A stretch of DNA of 64,000 nucleotides from Rhodoplanes sp046000175 (GCF_046000175.1 NZ_JBEOMB010000028.1:1-64000), one strand, 5' to 3'. Positions 34,096 through 45,881 are shown, counted from the first letter of the stretch. Program-made: numbers and translations. Notes: generated by a model not told the origin, from the sequence alone.

Positions 34096-34199
34096 TTACC
34101 GTCGCGGCTGTCAACCGTGCTGTCGACGGCACGGTGCGCCGGCGGGCCGTCCGGGAGCGGGAGTCGTCTCGCCGCGGCGCTACGCCGCGGCTCTCGAGA

Positions 34200-34820
34200 T
34201 CACAGCCAGTCGCGGTCGACGCCGGCGGCGGCCAGCATGCCGGCGAGCTTCTTGCGGGCGTAGAACAGCCGCGTCTTCACGGTGTTCTCCGGGATGCCGA
34301 ACACCTTGGCGACGTCGGCGACCGACCGCTCGTGATAGTAGACGAGGTCGATGATCTCGCGGTGCGTGGACGGCAGGGCGTCGAGGCAGCGGCGCAGGAT
34401 CACGGCGCGGTTCTGCTTCTCCAGCGTGACGTCCGGGGTCTCGCCGTCGTCCTCGATCTCGGCGGCGCGCTCGTCGTCGATCGACTCGGTCGGCCGGCGG
34501 CGCAGCACCGCGTAGGCCTTGTGGCGGGCGATCGCCAGCAGCCAGGTCGACACGGCGGAGCGGCCCTCGAACTGGCCGGCCTGCCGCCAGGCATCGATGA
34601 ACACCTCGCTGATCACGTCCTCGGCCTGGGTGCGGTCACCCAGGATGCGCAGGACGAAGCGGAACACGCGGACATGGTGTCGCGTGTAGAAGACCTGGAG
34701 GGCGGCGCGGTCGCCGGCCGCCATGCGGGCCATCAGCCCGACATCGGTCGGGGCCTTGGCGCCGGCTGCGGGGCGGCGCTCGGTCTCGCTCACGCGCGGC
34801 AGGGCAAGAACGGTGGACAT
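34200..34820 (-). CDS. ECF-type RNA polymerase sigma factor
   Basis: 206 residues from the ATG at 34820. The sigma-2 region (about residues 35-105) includes FRFVLRILGDRTQAEDVISEVF and DAWRQAGQFEGRSAVSTWLLAIAR; the sigma-4 region (about 145-195) includes LPSTHREIIDLVYYHERSVADVAKVFGIPENTVKTRL, whose helix-turn-helix binds the -35 element. Sigma-3 is absent, as in all ECF factors. No anti-sigma gene is adjacent: the downstream gene is the convergent-facing dctP region on the same strand and the upstream gene encodes an MBL hydrolase 66 bases away. Signal unknown. Confidence 0.93.
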   Translation of the reverse strand: MSTVLALPRVSETERRPAAGAKAPTDVGLMARMAAGDRAALQVFYTRHHVRVFRFVLRILGDRTQAEDVISEVFIDAWRQAGQFEGRSAVSTWLLAIARHKAYAVLRRRPTESIDDERAAEIEDDGETPDVTLEKQNRAVILRRCLDALPSTHREIIDLVYYHERSVADVAKVFGIPENTVKTRLFYARKKLAGMLAAAGVDRDWL

Positions 34821-34885
34821 CGGCACCTCCAACGACTGTGTGCCGGATCCATAGGCCCTGCCGCGCCCGCGTTATGTGAAGCGGA

Positions 34886-35866
34886 TCACACAAGCCAGGG
34901 GGTGCCGTCGTCCTCGCGGATCTCGGCCGGGCGGGTGGCCGGGGCGGCGGGCAGCCGCAGCGTCAGGCCCTCGGCGGCGACCAGGGTGCCGGGCCGCATC
35001 GCCTCGGCCTCGCGGGCGATGCGGTCGAGGGTCGGGTCGTCGTGGCTGGGGTCGTGGTGGAAGATCGCGAGGCGCTTCGCCCCGGCCGCCGCGGCGAGCC
35101 GCACCCCGTGCTGCCAGGTCGAATGGCCGCGCCCGGCATGGGCCGCGTACTCGGCCTCCGTGTAGGTGCAGTCGTAGACGAACAGGTCGACGTCGGCGGC
35201 GAGCGCCAGCACGGACGGGTCGAGCGCGCCGCCGCGGTGCTCGGTGTCGGTCACATAGGCCAGCGAGGCGCCGCCGTACTCCAGCCGATAGCCGCAGCCG
35301 CCGCCCGGATGGTCGAGCGGCGCCGTGGCGAGCACGATGCCGGGATGGGGGCTGAGCGTGTCGCCGCAGCGGAAGTCGGTGAAGCCGATGTCGGCGCGAA
35401 AGAAGTCGCCGCCGCCCGGGAACAGCGGATGGCCGACCAGACGGCGGATCGCCTCGCCGAGCGTCAGGTCGGGCAGCAGGTGGCCGGCCCACAGGCGCAG
35501 CCGGGCGCCCGGCTCGTAGGCCGGCTGGAAGAACGGCAGGCCCCAGACATGGTCGAGATGGCAGTGGCTGAAGAAGATGTCGGCGTCGACCGGCTTTGGC
35601 CGGCCGGTTGCCGGCACGGCGGTCTCCCCGCCGGCGGCGAGCGCCAGGCCGAGCAGGCGCAGGCCGGAGCCGGCGTCGAAGATGATCAGCCGGTCGCCGC
35701 AGCGCACCTCCAGGCAGGCCGTGTTGCCGCCGTAACGGAGCGTCGCGGGACCCGGGCAGGTGACGCTGCCGCGCACGCCCCAGAAGCGAACCTGCATCCC
35801 GGCCGCCGCAGGCGCGGTTTTCAAAGTCGCGGTCGCCGAAATCCCGGTCGTCGTTTTGCCGGTCAT
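34886..35866 (-). CDS. MBL-fold metallo-hydrolase
   Basis: 326 residues from the ATG at 35866; the better conserved part starts at a second ATG (35797, MQVRFWGVRGS). Metallo-beta-lactamase fold: RFWGVRGSVTCPGP and the metal motif FSHCHLDHVWGL (about residues 95-106), then DHPGGGCGY, YVTDTEHR and FHHDPSHDD. The RGS/CPGP start and the last motif resemble cyclic-nucleotide phosphodiesterase or RNase Z-like members of the family. The substrate is unknown. It lies upstream of the ECF sigma gene on the same strand, so they may be co-transcribed. Confidence 0.85.
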   Translation of the reverse strand: MTGKTTTGISATATLKTAPAAAGMQVRFWGVRGSVTCPGPATLRYGGNTACLEVRCGDRLIIFDAGSGLRLLGLALAAGGETAVPATGRPKPVDADIFFSHCHLDHVWGLPFFQPAYEPGARLRLWAGHLLPDLTLGEAIRRLVGHPLFPGGGDFFRADIGFTDFRCGDTLSPHPGIVLATAPLDHPGGGCGYRLEYGGASLAYVTDTEHRGGALDPSVLALAADVDLFVYDCTYTEAEYAAHAGRGHSTWQHGVRLAAAAGAKRLAIFHHDPSHDDPTLDRIAREAEAMRPGTLVAAEGLTLRLPAAPATRPAEIREDDGTPWLV

Positions 35867-36161
35867 GGACACCCCGGTGTCGGACTCCGTCCGGTTCTCC
35901 CGCACGTCCCCGTGCGGCGTTCGCGTCCCCGCGGGAAGTAAGCCACGACCGGCGCCCGCCGCCAAGCCGGCCGGCCGTCGGGACGTCGCGGTGCGATGTC
36001 GCCGTCGCGACGTCGTCGCGTCGTCGTCGCGTCTTCGCCGGGGTCGGTTCGCCTCTCGGCGTATGGACGTTTGCGCCGGCGCACGCTATTGCGCGATCCG
36101 TCACCGCGCCGGCAGGCCGACCGGCGCGGATCATGATGGGCCATCAGGGAAGGGGAAGGGC

Positions 36162-36995
36162 GTGCAGCAGGCGGCAGCCCGGGAGCCGGCGGCGCCGCGC
36201 GCCGTGCATCTCGACGACCTCACCATCGCGTTCCGGCTCGCCGACCGCTCGGTCTTCACGGCGGTGCGGGAGGCCACGCTGTCGGTCGCCGACGGCGAGT
36301 TCGTCGCCATCGTCGGGCCGACCGGCTGCGGCAAGTCGACCCTGCTCAACGCCGCCGCCGGGCTGCTGACGCCCGCCGCCGGAGCGGTCGAGATTTTCGG
36401 GGCGCCGCTGTCCGGCCTCAACCGATCGGCCGGCTACCTGTTCCAGGCCGATTCGCTGTTCCCGTGGAAGACCGCGATCGAGAACGTCGCGATCGGGCTC
36501 GAGGTCGCCGGCACGGCGAAGCAGGAGGCGCGCGCGGAGGCGGCGCGCTGGCTCGCCCGGGTCGGCCTCGGCGGCTTCGCCGACCGCTATCCGCACATGC
36601 TCTCGGGCGGCCAGCGCAAGCGCGTCGGCCTCGCCCAGGTGCTGATCCGCCACCCGAAGATCCTCCTGATGGACGAGCCGTTCGGCCCGCTCGACGCGCA
36701 GACCCGGCAGATCATGGGCAACCTGCTGCTCGAATTGTGGAGCAGCGACCGCAAGGGCGTGATGTTCGTCACCCACGACCTCGAGGAGGCGATCGCGCTC
36801 GCCGACCGCGTCGTGATCATGTCGGCCGGCCCGGCGGCCCGCATCATCGGCGACTGGACGATCCCGCTGGCGCGGCCCCGCGAGGTCGCCGAGATCAAGC
36901 TCGACAAGGCCTTCCACGATCTCCACCGCGAGATCTGGGCGGTGCTCCGCGACGAGGTGATGAAGGGCTACGCTCAGACCGGGGGATTGGGATGA
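36162..36995 (+). CDS. ABC transporter ATP-binding protein, NitT/TauT type
   Basis: 277 residues from a GTG preceded by a strong AAGGGGAAGGG ribosome binding site. It contains Walker A GPTGCGKST (about residue 50), the Q-loop FQADSLFPWKT, the signature LSGGQRKRVGLAQ (about 145), Walker B ILLMDEPFGPLDAQT and the H-loop FVTHDLEEA. This subfamily serves nitrate, sulfonate, taurine or pyrimidine-precursor importers. The permease gene follows after a 235-base repeat cluster; no periplasmic binding protein gene is present in the window, so the ligand cannot be guessed. Confidence 0.93.
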   Translation: MQQAAAREPAAPRAVHLDDLTIAFRLADRSVFTAVREATLSVADGEFVAIVGPTGCGKSTLLNAAAGLLTPAAGAVEIFGAPLSGLNRSAGYLFQADSLFPWKTAIENVAIGLEVAGTAKQEARAEAARWLARVGLGGFADRYPHMLSGGQRKRVGLAQVLIRHPKILLMDEPFGPLDAQTRQIMGNLLLELWSSDRKGVMFVTHDLEEAIALADRVVIMSAGPAARIIGDWTIPLARPREVAEIKLDKAFHDLHREIWAVLRDEVMKGYAQTGGLG

Positions 36996-37030
36996 TGGTC
37001 GCGTTGTGTGAAGAGCCGCCGCGCCCTCCG

Positions 37031-37190
37031 CACCCTCTCCCTGAGGGTCGCGCGCTTGCGCGACAAGAGGGTCGCGCGCGAGCGCAGCTCGCGACCGGGG
37101 TGAGGGTTTACGGCGCTCATGGAGGGCTCGGCACCCCCTCACCCGACGCGCTTTGCGCGTCGACCTCTCCCCGCTGGGGAGAGGTGACGG
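37031..37190. repeat. Intergenic palindrome cluster, family D (copy 2)
   Basis: Begins ACCCTCTCCCTGAGGGT, includes GCGCGCTTGCGCG and ends CGACCTCTCCCCGCTGGGGAGAGG. The central arms GGGGTGAGGGTT and GCACCCCCTCACCC are complementary in part. It fills most of the gap between the ABC ATPase and permease genes, inside a presumed operon. Confidence 0.8.
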
Positions 37191-37230
37191 AGCGCCTGGT
37201 CGACGCCCTGCATGGAAGCGGAGGCTGCCG

Positions 37231-38019
37231 ATGTCCCGCCTGACTCTCCTGGCGCTGCAGATTCTCGTCGCGGTCGCGGTCATCGGCCTGTGGCAGGTGC
37301 TGACCAGCGTGCCGATCTTCGGCACCATCCTGCTGCCGCCGTTCTTCTTCTCGCGGCCCGGCGACGTCGCCGCCCGGATCGTCAAGTGGTTCGCCGACGG
37401 CTCGATCTGGATGCATCTGTGGATCACGCTGACCGAGTCGGTGCTCGCCTTCGTGATCGGCTCGCTCGGCGGCGTGCTGGTCGGCTTCTGGTTCGCCAGG
37501 AAGCCGCTGATCGCCGCCGTGTTCGATCCTTACGTGAAGATGATGAACGCGCTGCCGCGCGTCGTGCTGGCGCCGATCTTCGCACTGTGGCTCGGGCTCG
37601 GCATCTGGTCGAAGGTGGCGCTCGGCGTCACGCTGGTGTTCTTCGTGGTGTTCTTCAACGTCTATCAGGGCGTCAAGGAGGTGAGCCCGACCGTGCTCGC
37701 CAACGCCCGCATGCTGGGGATGAGCGAGCGCCAGCTGATGCGTCACGTCTACTGGCCGTCGGCGCTGTCGTGGATGTTCTCGTCGCTGCACACCTCGGTC
37801 GGCTTCGCCGTGGTCGGCGCCGTGGTCGGCGAGTATCTCGGCTCGGCGGCCGGCCTCGGCTACCTGATCCAGCAGGCCGAGGGCGTGTTCGACGTCGCCG
37901 GCGTGTTCGCCGGCATGACGGTGCTGGCCGCCTTCGTCATCGTCATCGACATCCTGGTCAGCATGATCGAGCGCCGCCTCCTGGTCTGGCGCCCGGTCGC
38001 CGCCGACGCGCGCGGCTGA
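37231..38019 (+). CDS. ABC transporter permease, NitT/TauT type
   Basis: 262 residues from the ATG at 37231, seven bases after GGAGG. About six membrane helices; the EAA loop that contacts the ATPase is ANARMLGMSERQLMRHVYWPSA (seen as ARMLGMSERQL, about residue 165). LPRVVLAPIFALWLGLGIWSK (about 110) is typical of SsuC/TauC-like permeases. It pairs with the ATPase encoded upstream. The importer lacks a binding-protein gene in this window. Confidence 0.93.
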   Translation: MSRLTLLALQILVAVAVIGLWQVLTSVPIFGTILLPPFFFSRPGDVAARIVKWFADGSIWMHLWITLTESVLAFVIGSLGGVLVGFWFARKPLIAAVFDPYVKMMNALPRVVLAPIFALWLGLGIWSKVALGVTLVFFVVFFNVYQGVKEVSPTVLANARMLGMSERQLMRHVYWPSALSWMFSSLHTSVGFAVVGAVVGEYLGSAAGLGYLIQQAEGVFDVAGVFAGMTVLAAFVIVIDILVSMIERRLLVWRPVAADARG

Positions 38020-38194
38020 GCCTCGCCCGTAAGGAGGGGCACTCGCCCGTCCGGGCGAGGCGACGCCCCTTGCAGGGCGGGCCCGCGAACGCGCGTCCCG
38101 CTGCCGCCACAATGGCGCCCGAGACCGCTCTGGCGCCGGCTGCGGCGCGACGGGGGCCGGCCGGCTTCGGCGGCGGGCGGGACGGCGAGGGCGC

Positions 38195-39310
38195 ATGCGA
38201 GGGTCTGCATTGGCGGCGATGATTCTGGCCGCCGCGGCCGGTGTGGCGGTCGCGGCGCCCGAAGGCGCGCCGTCGGCTGCGCCCCCACTGCCGCGCGGCA
38301 CCGTGGCGCCGTCCGCCTCGTCGTCGTCAGCCCCATCATCGTCAGCCCCATCATCATCGGCCGCCGCGCCGGCGCGCATGCCCATGCCGCACCGGGCCGC
38401 CGTGCCGCTGCCGCGGCCGCGGCCGGCCGCCGCGCCAGGGCAGGGTTTTCAGCCGGCCTCCGCCTCCACCACCATCATCTTGCCGCCCGCGCCGCCGCCG
38501 TTGCCCGCGGGCCTGCCCGTCACGGCGCCGCTGCCGCGGCCGGGGCCGCCGCGCGACGAGGCCGGACTGCCGATCCCCGGACCGGTGGGCGATCCGGAGC
38601 GCGACGCCGCCCAGACCGCCTGCCTCGCCCGGCTCGCCGGCCTCGCCGAGGCGGAGCCCGAGCCGCCTGTGCTCGGCCCGGCCGGCTGCGAGACGCGCGA
38701 GCTCGTCAAGCTCACCGCGATCCGGCTGCCGGGCGGCGGCCGCATCGCGATCCACGCGCCGTTCCAGCCGCAGACGCGGCTGCGCTGCACGATGGCCGAG
38801 GCCTTCGCCCAATGGGTGCGCGAGGACGTGGTGGCGCTGACCGCGTCGTCCGGCCCGGTCACGGGTCTCCTGGTCGATTCCTCGACCGAGTGCCGCACCC
38901 GCAACCGCGTCGTCGGCGCCAAGATGAGCGAGCACGGCACCGGCAACGCGATCGACGTGCGGGCCGTCAGCTTCGGCGGCGGCCGCAATCTGGTGCTGAC
39001 CGACCACCTGGCCGACAAGGGCGTGCGCACGGCGCTCGCCGAGTCGGTCTGCGGGCGGTTCATGACCGTGCTCGGGCCGGGCTCGGACGGCTACCACGAG
39101 AGCCACGTGCATCTCGATCTCGCCGAGCGGCGCAGCGGCACCAAGCTGTGCAAATGGGAGGTGCGCGACGCCTCCTGGAAGCCGCCGGCCAAGCCCAACG
39201 TCAAGCCGGACACCAAGCCGGCCAAGCCCGCTCCGACCGAGGAGCCCGACGCCGAGGCCGAGACGGACCCCGCCGAGCCGGCCGCCGCCGCGGCAGCGGC
39301 CGAGGAGTGA
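38195..39310 (+). CDS. Extensin-like family secreted protein
   Basis: 371 residues. A signal peptide (about residues 1-21, MRGSALAAMILAAAAGVAVA) is followed by a long Pro/Ser/Ala-rich linker (about 22-130) and the conserved extensin-like C-terminal domain (about 140-325). This domain has paired cysteines (CLARL, GCETRE, LRCTMAEAF, STECRTRN, CGRFM, KLCKWEV) and HGTGNAIDVRAV and YHESHVHLDL motifs, which look like metal-binding H-x-x-x-x-x-D and H-x-H sites of a LAS/M15-type fold. A Lys/Pro and acidic tail ends the protein. The role in the envelope is unknown. Confidence 0.82.
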   Translation: MRGSALAAMILAAAAGVAVAAPEGAPSAAPPLPRGTVAPSASSSSAPSSSAPSSSAAAPARMPMPHRAAVPLPRPRPAAAPGQGFQPASASTTIILPPAPPPLPAGLPVTAPLPRPGPPRDEAGLPIPGPVGDPERDAAQTACLARLAGLAEAEPEPPVLGPAGCETRELVKLTAIRLPGGGRIAIHAPFQPQTRLRCTMAEAFAQWVREDVVALTASSGPVTGLLVDSSTECRTRNRVVGAKMSEHGTGNAIDVRAVSFGGGRNLVLTDHLADKGVRTALAESVCGRFMTVLGPGSDGYHESHVHLDLAERRSGTKLCKWEVRDASWKPPAKPNVKPDTKPAKPAPTEEPDAEAETDPAEPAAAAAAAEE

Positions 39311-39316
39311 CGGCGA

Positions 39317-39953
39317 TCACGCCGCTCCGAACAGGAGCCGGACGTAGTCGCGATAGGCGAGCACCTGGCCGGGCAGCACGGCCGGCTCGCGCAGCAGCTT
39401 CGCCAGCACGATGCCGCCCTCCACCAGGGTCGCCGCCATGTCGGCGACGGCGTCCAGGTCGGTCGGCAGCCGCGGCGGCGTCCGCTCGGCGATACGGTCG
39501 AGGCGGGCGCGGAAGCGCCCGCCAGGCCAGCACGCCGGCGCGGTTGAGGTCGCGGATCTCCTGGTCGAAGAGCTGCTCCTGATAGCAATAGGACGCCGCG
39601 AGGCACCCCGGATGGGCGCCCGGCAGATCGGCCAGCATCTCGGCGAACAGCTTCAGGAAGATCAGGTAGCCGTGCAGCGGGTCGTCGCTGAGCGCGTCGG
39701 CGCGGGCGAACAGGCCGTCCAGGATCTCCTCGTCGCGCTCCAGATAGCGCCGCAGCAGGGCCTTGGCGAGCTCGCCCTTGTCCTTGAAATGATAGAAGAA
39801 GCCGCTCTTGGTCAGGCCCGTCGCCGCGATCAGCTCGTCGATCGAGGTGGCGGCGAAGCCCTTCGCCAGCACGGCGGCCTCGGCGGCGGCGAGGAGACGC
39901 TCGCGGGTCTCGCCGCGGCGGCGCGGGCGCGGCTGGGGCATCGCGGTCGACAT
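39317..39953 (-). pseudogene. TetR family regulator with a one-base frameshift
   Basis: From the ATG at 39953 a normal TetR protein is read for about 145 residues: the helix-turn-helix with FAATSIDELIAATGLTKSGFFYHFKDKGEL, then ligand-domain sequence to LNRAGVLAW. After that the frame turns into Arg/Pro-rich nonsense running into the extensin gene. Skipping one base in the C-run at 39518-39520 restores RFRARLDRIAERTPP, and so on, ending LLFGAA-stop at 39317. The restored protein would be about 211 residues, normal for the family. Either a genuine inactivating insertion or a homopolymer sequencing error. It is divergent from the TPR gene and has a palindromic operator candidate just upstream. 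Confidence 0.85.
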
Positions 39954-39984
39954 CGGCGGGGGCTCCGGTTCGCGGCGATCGCGA

Positions 39985-40003
39985 ACTGTACCACGGGTAC
40001 GGT
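39985..40003. promoter_or_regulatory. Candidate TetR autoregulatory operator
   Basis: ACTGTACC-ACG-GGTACGGT is a 19-base pseudo-palindrome (7 of 8 positions symmetrical) with a perfect GTACC/GGTAC core. It lies 32 bases upstream of the tetR start, in the 243-base gap shared with the TPR gene. Such sites are typical of TetR autoregulation; binding is inferred. Confidence 0.55.
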
Positions 40004-40196
40004 CTTGTCGGCGGGGGGGCCGGCGCGGGTCGGTCCGGCCCCGCGCACTTGCGCCATAAGCGGTTGAAATCAGGACTGACGCCTTCGTGAACCGGGCCGC
40101 ACCACGGGTTCACTGATGCCGCGACGGACGGGCCGATAGGGTCCAGGCCGTTTTTTCGCACGACACCAGCGGCGCGTCGCGCCGGGAGGCACCCCC

Positions 40197-41525
40197 ATGA
40201 TCGTGACGGACATCCGTGGCCACCGCCTGACCGGAGCGAGCGCCCCCGCCGCGCGCCATTACGACGCCGCCGTGCAGCAGCTCGTGCTGCTGCGCGACGA
40301 CCCGGTGGCGACCGTCGACGCGGCCCTCACCGACAGCCCGGATTTCGTGATGGCGCACGCCTTGAAGGCGTGGCTGCATCTGCTCGGCACCGAGCCGGCC
40401 GGCCTGCCGGTGGCACGCGCCGCGCTCGCCGGCGTCGCCGACCGGGCGGCGACCGCGCAGGAGCGCGGCCATGTCGCGGCGCTCGCCCATCTCGTCGACG
40501 GCCGCTGGCACGCGGCAGCGCGCGTGCTGGAGGACGTCACCATCGCGCATCCGCGCGACCTCCTCGCGCTGTTCGCCGGCCACCAGCTCGACTTCTTCCG
40601 CGGCGACTCCCGCATGCTGCGCGACCGCATCGCCCGCGCCCGGCCGGCCTGGTCGCCGGCCGTGCCCCAGCATCACGCCGTGCTCGGCATGGCGGCCTTC
40701 GGGCTGGAGGAGACCGGCGCCTATGCCGAGGCCGAGCGGGCCGGCCGGGCCGCCGTCGAGACGGAGCCGCGCGACGCCTGGGCCCAGCACGCCGTCGCCC
40801 ATGTGATGGAGATGCAGGGCCGCACCGAGGAGGGCATCGCCTGGATGCGGCGCCGGCCGGACGCCTGGTCGGACGGCAGCTTCCTGGCCGTGCACAACTG
40901 GTGGCACCTCGCGCTCTATCACCTGGAGCGGGGCGAGATCGATGCCGTCAAGGCCCTCTATGACGGCCCGATCCGGGGCGGGCAGGCGACCCTGATCCTG
41001 GAGATGATCGACGCCTCGGCGATGCTGTGGCGCCTGCATCTTCGTGGCATCGATGTCGGGGACCGCTTCGCCGTTCTCGCCGACGCCTGGGAGCCGGTCG
41101 CCGGTGCCGGGCTCTACGCCTTCAACGACGTGCACGCCGTGATGGCCTTCGTCGGTGCCGGCCGCCCGGACTCGGCGGCGCGCGTGATGGAGGCGCAGCG
41201 CGTCGCCATGGCGGGGCCGGGCGACAACGCGGCGTTCACGCGCGAGGTCGGTCGGCCCGTGACGGAGGCGATCGTCGCCTTCGGCGAGGGGCGCTTCGCC
41301 GAGACGGTGCGGCTGTTGCGTACCGTGCGCGGCATCGCCCATCGGTTCGGCGGCAGCCACGCCCAGCGCGACGTGATCGACCTGACCCTGATCGAGGCGG
41401 CGCTGCGGGCGGGCGACGGCGGGCTGGCGGCGGCCTTGGCGGCCGAGCGGACCGCGGCGAAGCCGGAGAGCCCGCTCGCCCGGCTGTTCCGCCTGCGGGC
41501 CGAGACGCTCGGCGCCGCCGCGTAG
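40197..41525 (+). CDS. Tetratricopeptide-repeat protein (TTC38-like)
   Basis: 442 residues, mostly helical, no signal peptide. Repeats of helix pairs are visible: DPVATVDAALTDSPDFVMAHALKAW (about 35-60), DGRWHAAARVLEDVTIAHPRDLLAL (about 100) and GAYAEAERAGRAAVETEPRDAWAQHAVAHV (about 175). The WWHLALYHLERGEIDAVKALYD segment (about 240) and the overall layout resemble the TTC38 family, whose role is unknown. It is divergent from the frameshifted tetR gene and could be its target; convergent with secA. Confidence 0.8.
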   Translation: MIVTDIRGHRLTGASAPAARHYDAAVQQLVLLRDDPVATVDAALTDSPDFVMAHALKAWLHLLGTEPAGLPVARAALAGVADRAATAQERGHVAALAHLVDGRWHAAARVLEDVTIAHPRDLLALFAGHQLDFFRGDSRMLRDRIARARPAWSPAVPQHHAVLGMAAFGLEETGAYAEAERAGRAAVETEPRDAWAQHAVAHVMEMQGRTEEGIAWMRRRPDAWSDGSFLAVHNWWHLALYHLERGEIDAVKALYDGPIRGGQATLILEMIDASAMLWRLHLRGIDVGDRFAVLADAWEPVAGAGLYAFNDVHAVMAFVGAGRPDSAARVMEAQRVAMAGPGDNAAFTREVGRPVTEAIVAFGEGRFAETVRLLRTVRGIAHRFGGSHAQRDVIDLTLIEAALRAGDGGLAAALAAERTAAKPESPLARLFRLRAETLGAAA

Positions 41526-41585
41526 CCGTCGCCGGCCGGGTCTACTCCGGCCGGGTCGTCTCCGGGCGGATCGCCCGGATGGCGG

Positions 41586-44381
<2,796 letters not shown>

Positions 44382-44560
44382 CCCGGAGGTCCTTTCTTTA
44401 GGCCTCGGGTGGTTCCGGCCCCGAGGAGAATGCGGGCCCGTCCGGATGCGCCGGGCGACCCGCTGTGGCCCGGAGCAGCCCGCGTTCACGGCGCCATCGG
44501 GGGAAAAGACGCGGACGCGCGACGTCGCACATCCCACGGGTTACACCGGCGAGCGGTGCA

Positions 44561-44589
44561 CAGATAGGAGGGGGTCCGGGCCTTGTCAA
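44561..44589 (-). promoter_or_regulatory. Sigma-70-type promoter of secA
   Basis: On the minus strand TTGACA (44589-44584) and TATCTG (44566-44561) are separated by exactly 17 bases. Transcription would start near 44553, giving an untranslated leader of about 170 bases before secA. The rest of the 405-base gap to the parvulin gene holds no visible gene. Confidence 0.75.
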
Positions 44590-44786
44590 TCCGGCCCGGA
44601 CCCGGCGAAAAGCGGCTCGGGCCTTGCCGCTCAAGGCTTTGTCATGACGAACGTGTCATCGTCCGTGCCGCAATCATGCCGTCGTTTGCCGATAGCAGAC
44701 CTTCCGGTTGCCAACCGCAGCGCGTTGGGCGAGGGTGCGGGGCCGTCACGGCGGGTGCGAAAGCCCGTCTTTCCCAAGGATTCTCG

Positions 44787-45818
44787 ATGATTACGCAAAG
44801 CTCATCCGCGCGTCCGGGCTGCCCGGCGCGTCGCCGTGCCCGTATCGGGACGGCTCTCCTCGTGACCGCGGCGCTGGTGGCCGGCCCGGCCGTCGCCCAG
44901 ACCCCGGCGACGGCGCCCGCCCCGGCCGCCGGCCAGAGTGCGCCGGCGCAGGATCCGGTGGTGGCGAAGATCGACGGCACCGAGATCCGGCAGAGCGACC
45001 TCGCGCTCGCCGAGGAGGACGTCGGCTCCAACATCCCGGCCGGCACCCCGGAGGCCAAGCGCGACTGGCTGGTCAACTACCTGACCGACATGATGCTGCT
45101 CGCCAAGGCGGCCGAGGCCAAGAAGGTCCAGGACACGGCCGACTTCAAGAAGCGCCTCGCCTATGTGCGCAACAAGGCCCTGATGGAGACCATGCTGCGC
45201 GACGTCGGCCAGGCCGGCGCCACCGCCGACGCGATGCAGCACGTCTATCAGGAGGCGGTGAAGCAGATGGGCGAGGAGCAGGAGGCGCATGCGCGCCACA
45301 TCCTGTTCCGGGTCGCCGACGCGAGCGACCAGAAGGCGGCCGCCGCGGCCGAGGCGAAGGCCAAGGAGACGCTCGCCCGGATCAAGAAGGGCGAGGACTT
45401 CGCGACGCTCGCCAAGGAGCTCACCGAGGATCCGCCCGGCAAGGCCGACGGCGGCGATCTCGGCTGGTTCACCAAGGACCAGATGGTGCCGGAGTTCTCC
45501 GAGGCCGCCTTCAAGCTCGACAAGGGCCAGGTCTCCGAGCCGGTGAAGACCGCGTTCGGCTGGCACCTGATCAAGCTCGAGGACAAGCGCAAGCGCGCCG
45601 CGCCCCCCTTCGAGCAGGTGAAGGACCAGATCGAGACCTTCGTGACCCGCAAGGCGCAGATCGAGCTCCTGAACAAGCTGCGCCAGGAGGCCAAGATCGA
45701 GCGGATGGACAAGCCCGAGGCCAGCCCGTCCCCGGCTGCCGCTCCGGCGGCCGGCGCTGCTCCGGCTCCGGCTCCCGCTCCGGCGCCGACCCCGAACGCC
45801 GCGCCGGCCAAGAAGTAG
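44787..45818 (+). CDS. Periplasmic parvulin-type peptidyl-prolyl isomerase
   Basis: 343 residues from the ATG at 44787, six bases after AAGGA. A basic, hydrophobic signal peptide ends near AVAQ (about residue 40), followed by an Ala/Pro linker, an SurA/PpiD-like N-terminal helical domain (DPVVAKIDGTEIRQSDL onward) and the parvulin domain (about 165-265) with ARHILFRV, GGDLGWFTKDQMVPEF and FGWHLIKLED. The tail is a low-complexity Ala/Pro repeat (AAPAPAPAPAPTPN). It catalyses cis-trans proline isomerisation during folding of exported proteins, which fits its divergence from secA. Confidence 0.93.
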   Translation: MITQSSSARPGCPARRRARIGTALLVTAALVAGPAVAQTPATAPAPAAGQSAPAQDPVVAKIDGTEIRQSDLALAEEDVGSNIPAGTPEAKRDWLVNYLTDMMLLAKAAEAKKVQDTADFKKRLAYVRNKALMETMLRDVGQAGATADAMQHVYQEAVKQMGEEQEAHARHILFRVADASDQKAAAAAEAKAKETLARIKKGEDFATLAKELTEDPPGKADGGDLGWFTKDQMVPEFSEAAFKLDKGQVSEPVKTAFGWHLIKLEDKRKRAAPPFEQVKDQIETFVTRKAQIELLNKLRQEAKIERMDKPEASPSPAAAPAAGAAPAPAPAPAPTPNAAPAKK

Positions 45819-45861
45819 GCGCCGCGACCGCGTCCGCGGACGCGACGACCGATGCGACGAT

Positions 45862-45881
45862 CGACCGGCCACGGCCGGTCG
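45862..45881. terminator. Hairpin after parvulin gene
   Basis: CGACCGGCC-AC-GGCCGGTCG is a perfect 9-bp stem (closing to about 8 bp plus a 4-base loop) 44 bases after the parvulin stop. No T-tract follows. It could terminate that transcript before the ComB-like gene. Confidence 0.35.

Noticed and set aside
39201..39953. Continuous 250-residue TetR reading
   Set aside because: The last 100 residues are Arg/Pro-rich and overlap the extensin gene; the better explanation is a one-base frameshift with the true end at 39317.
41526..41585. GGCCGGGTC direct repeats between the TPR gene and secA as a terminator
   Set aside because: The repeats are direct rather than clearly inverted and no T-tract follows, so no terminator could be supported.
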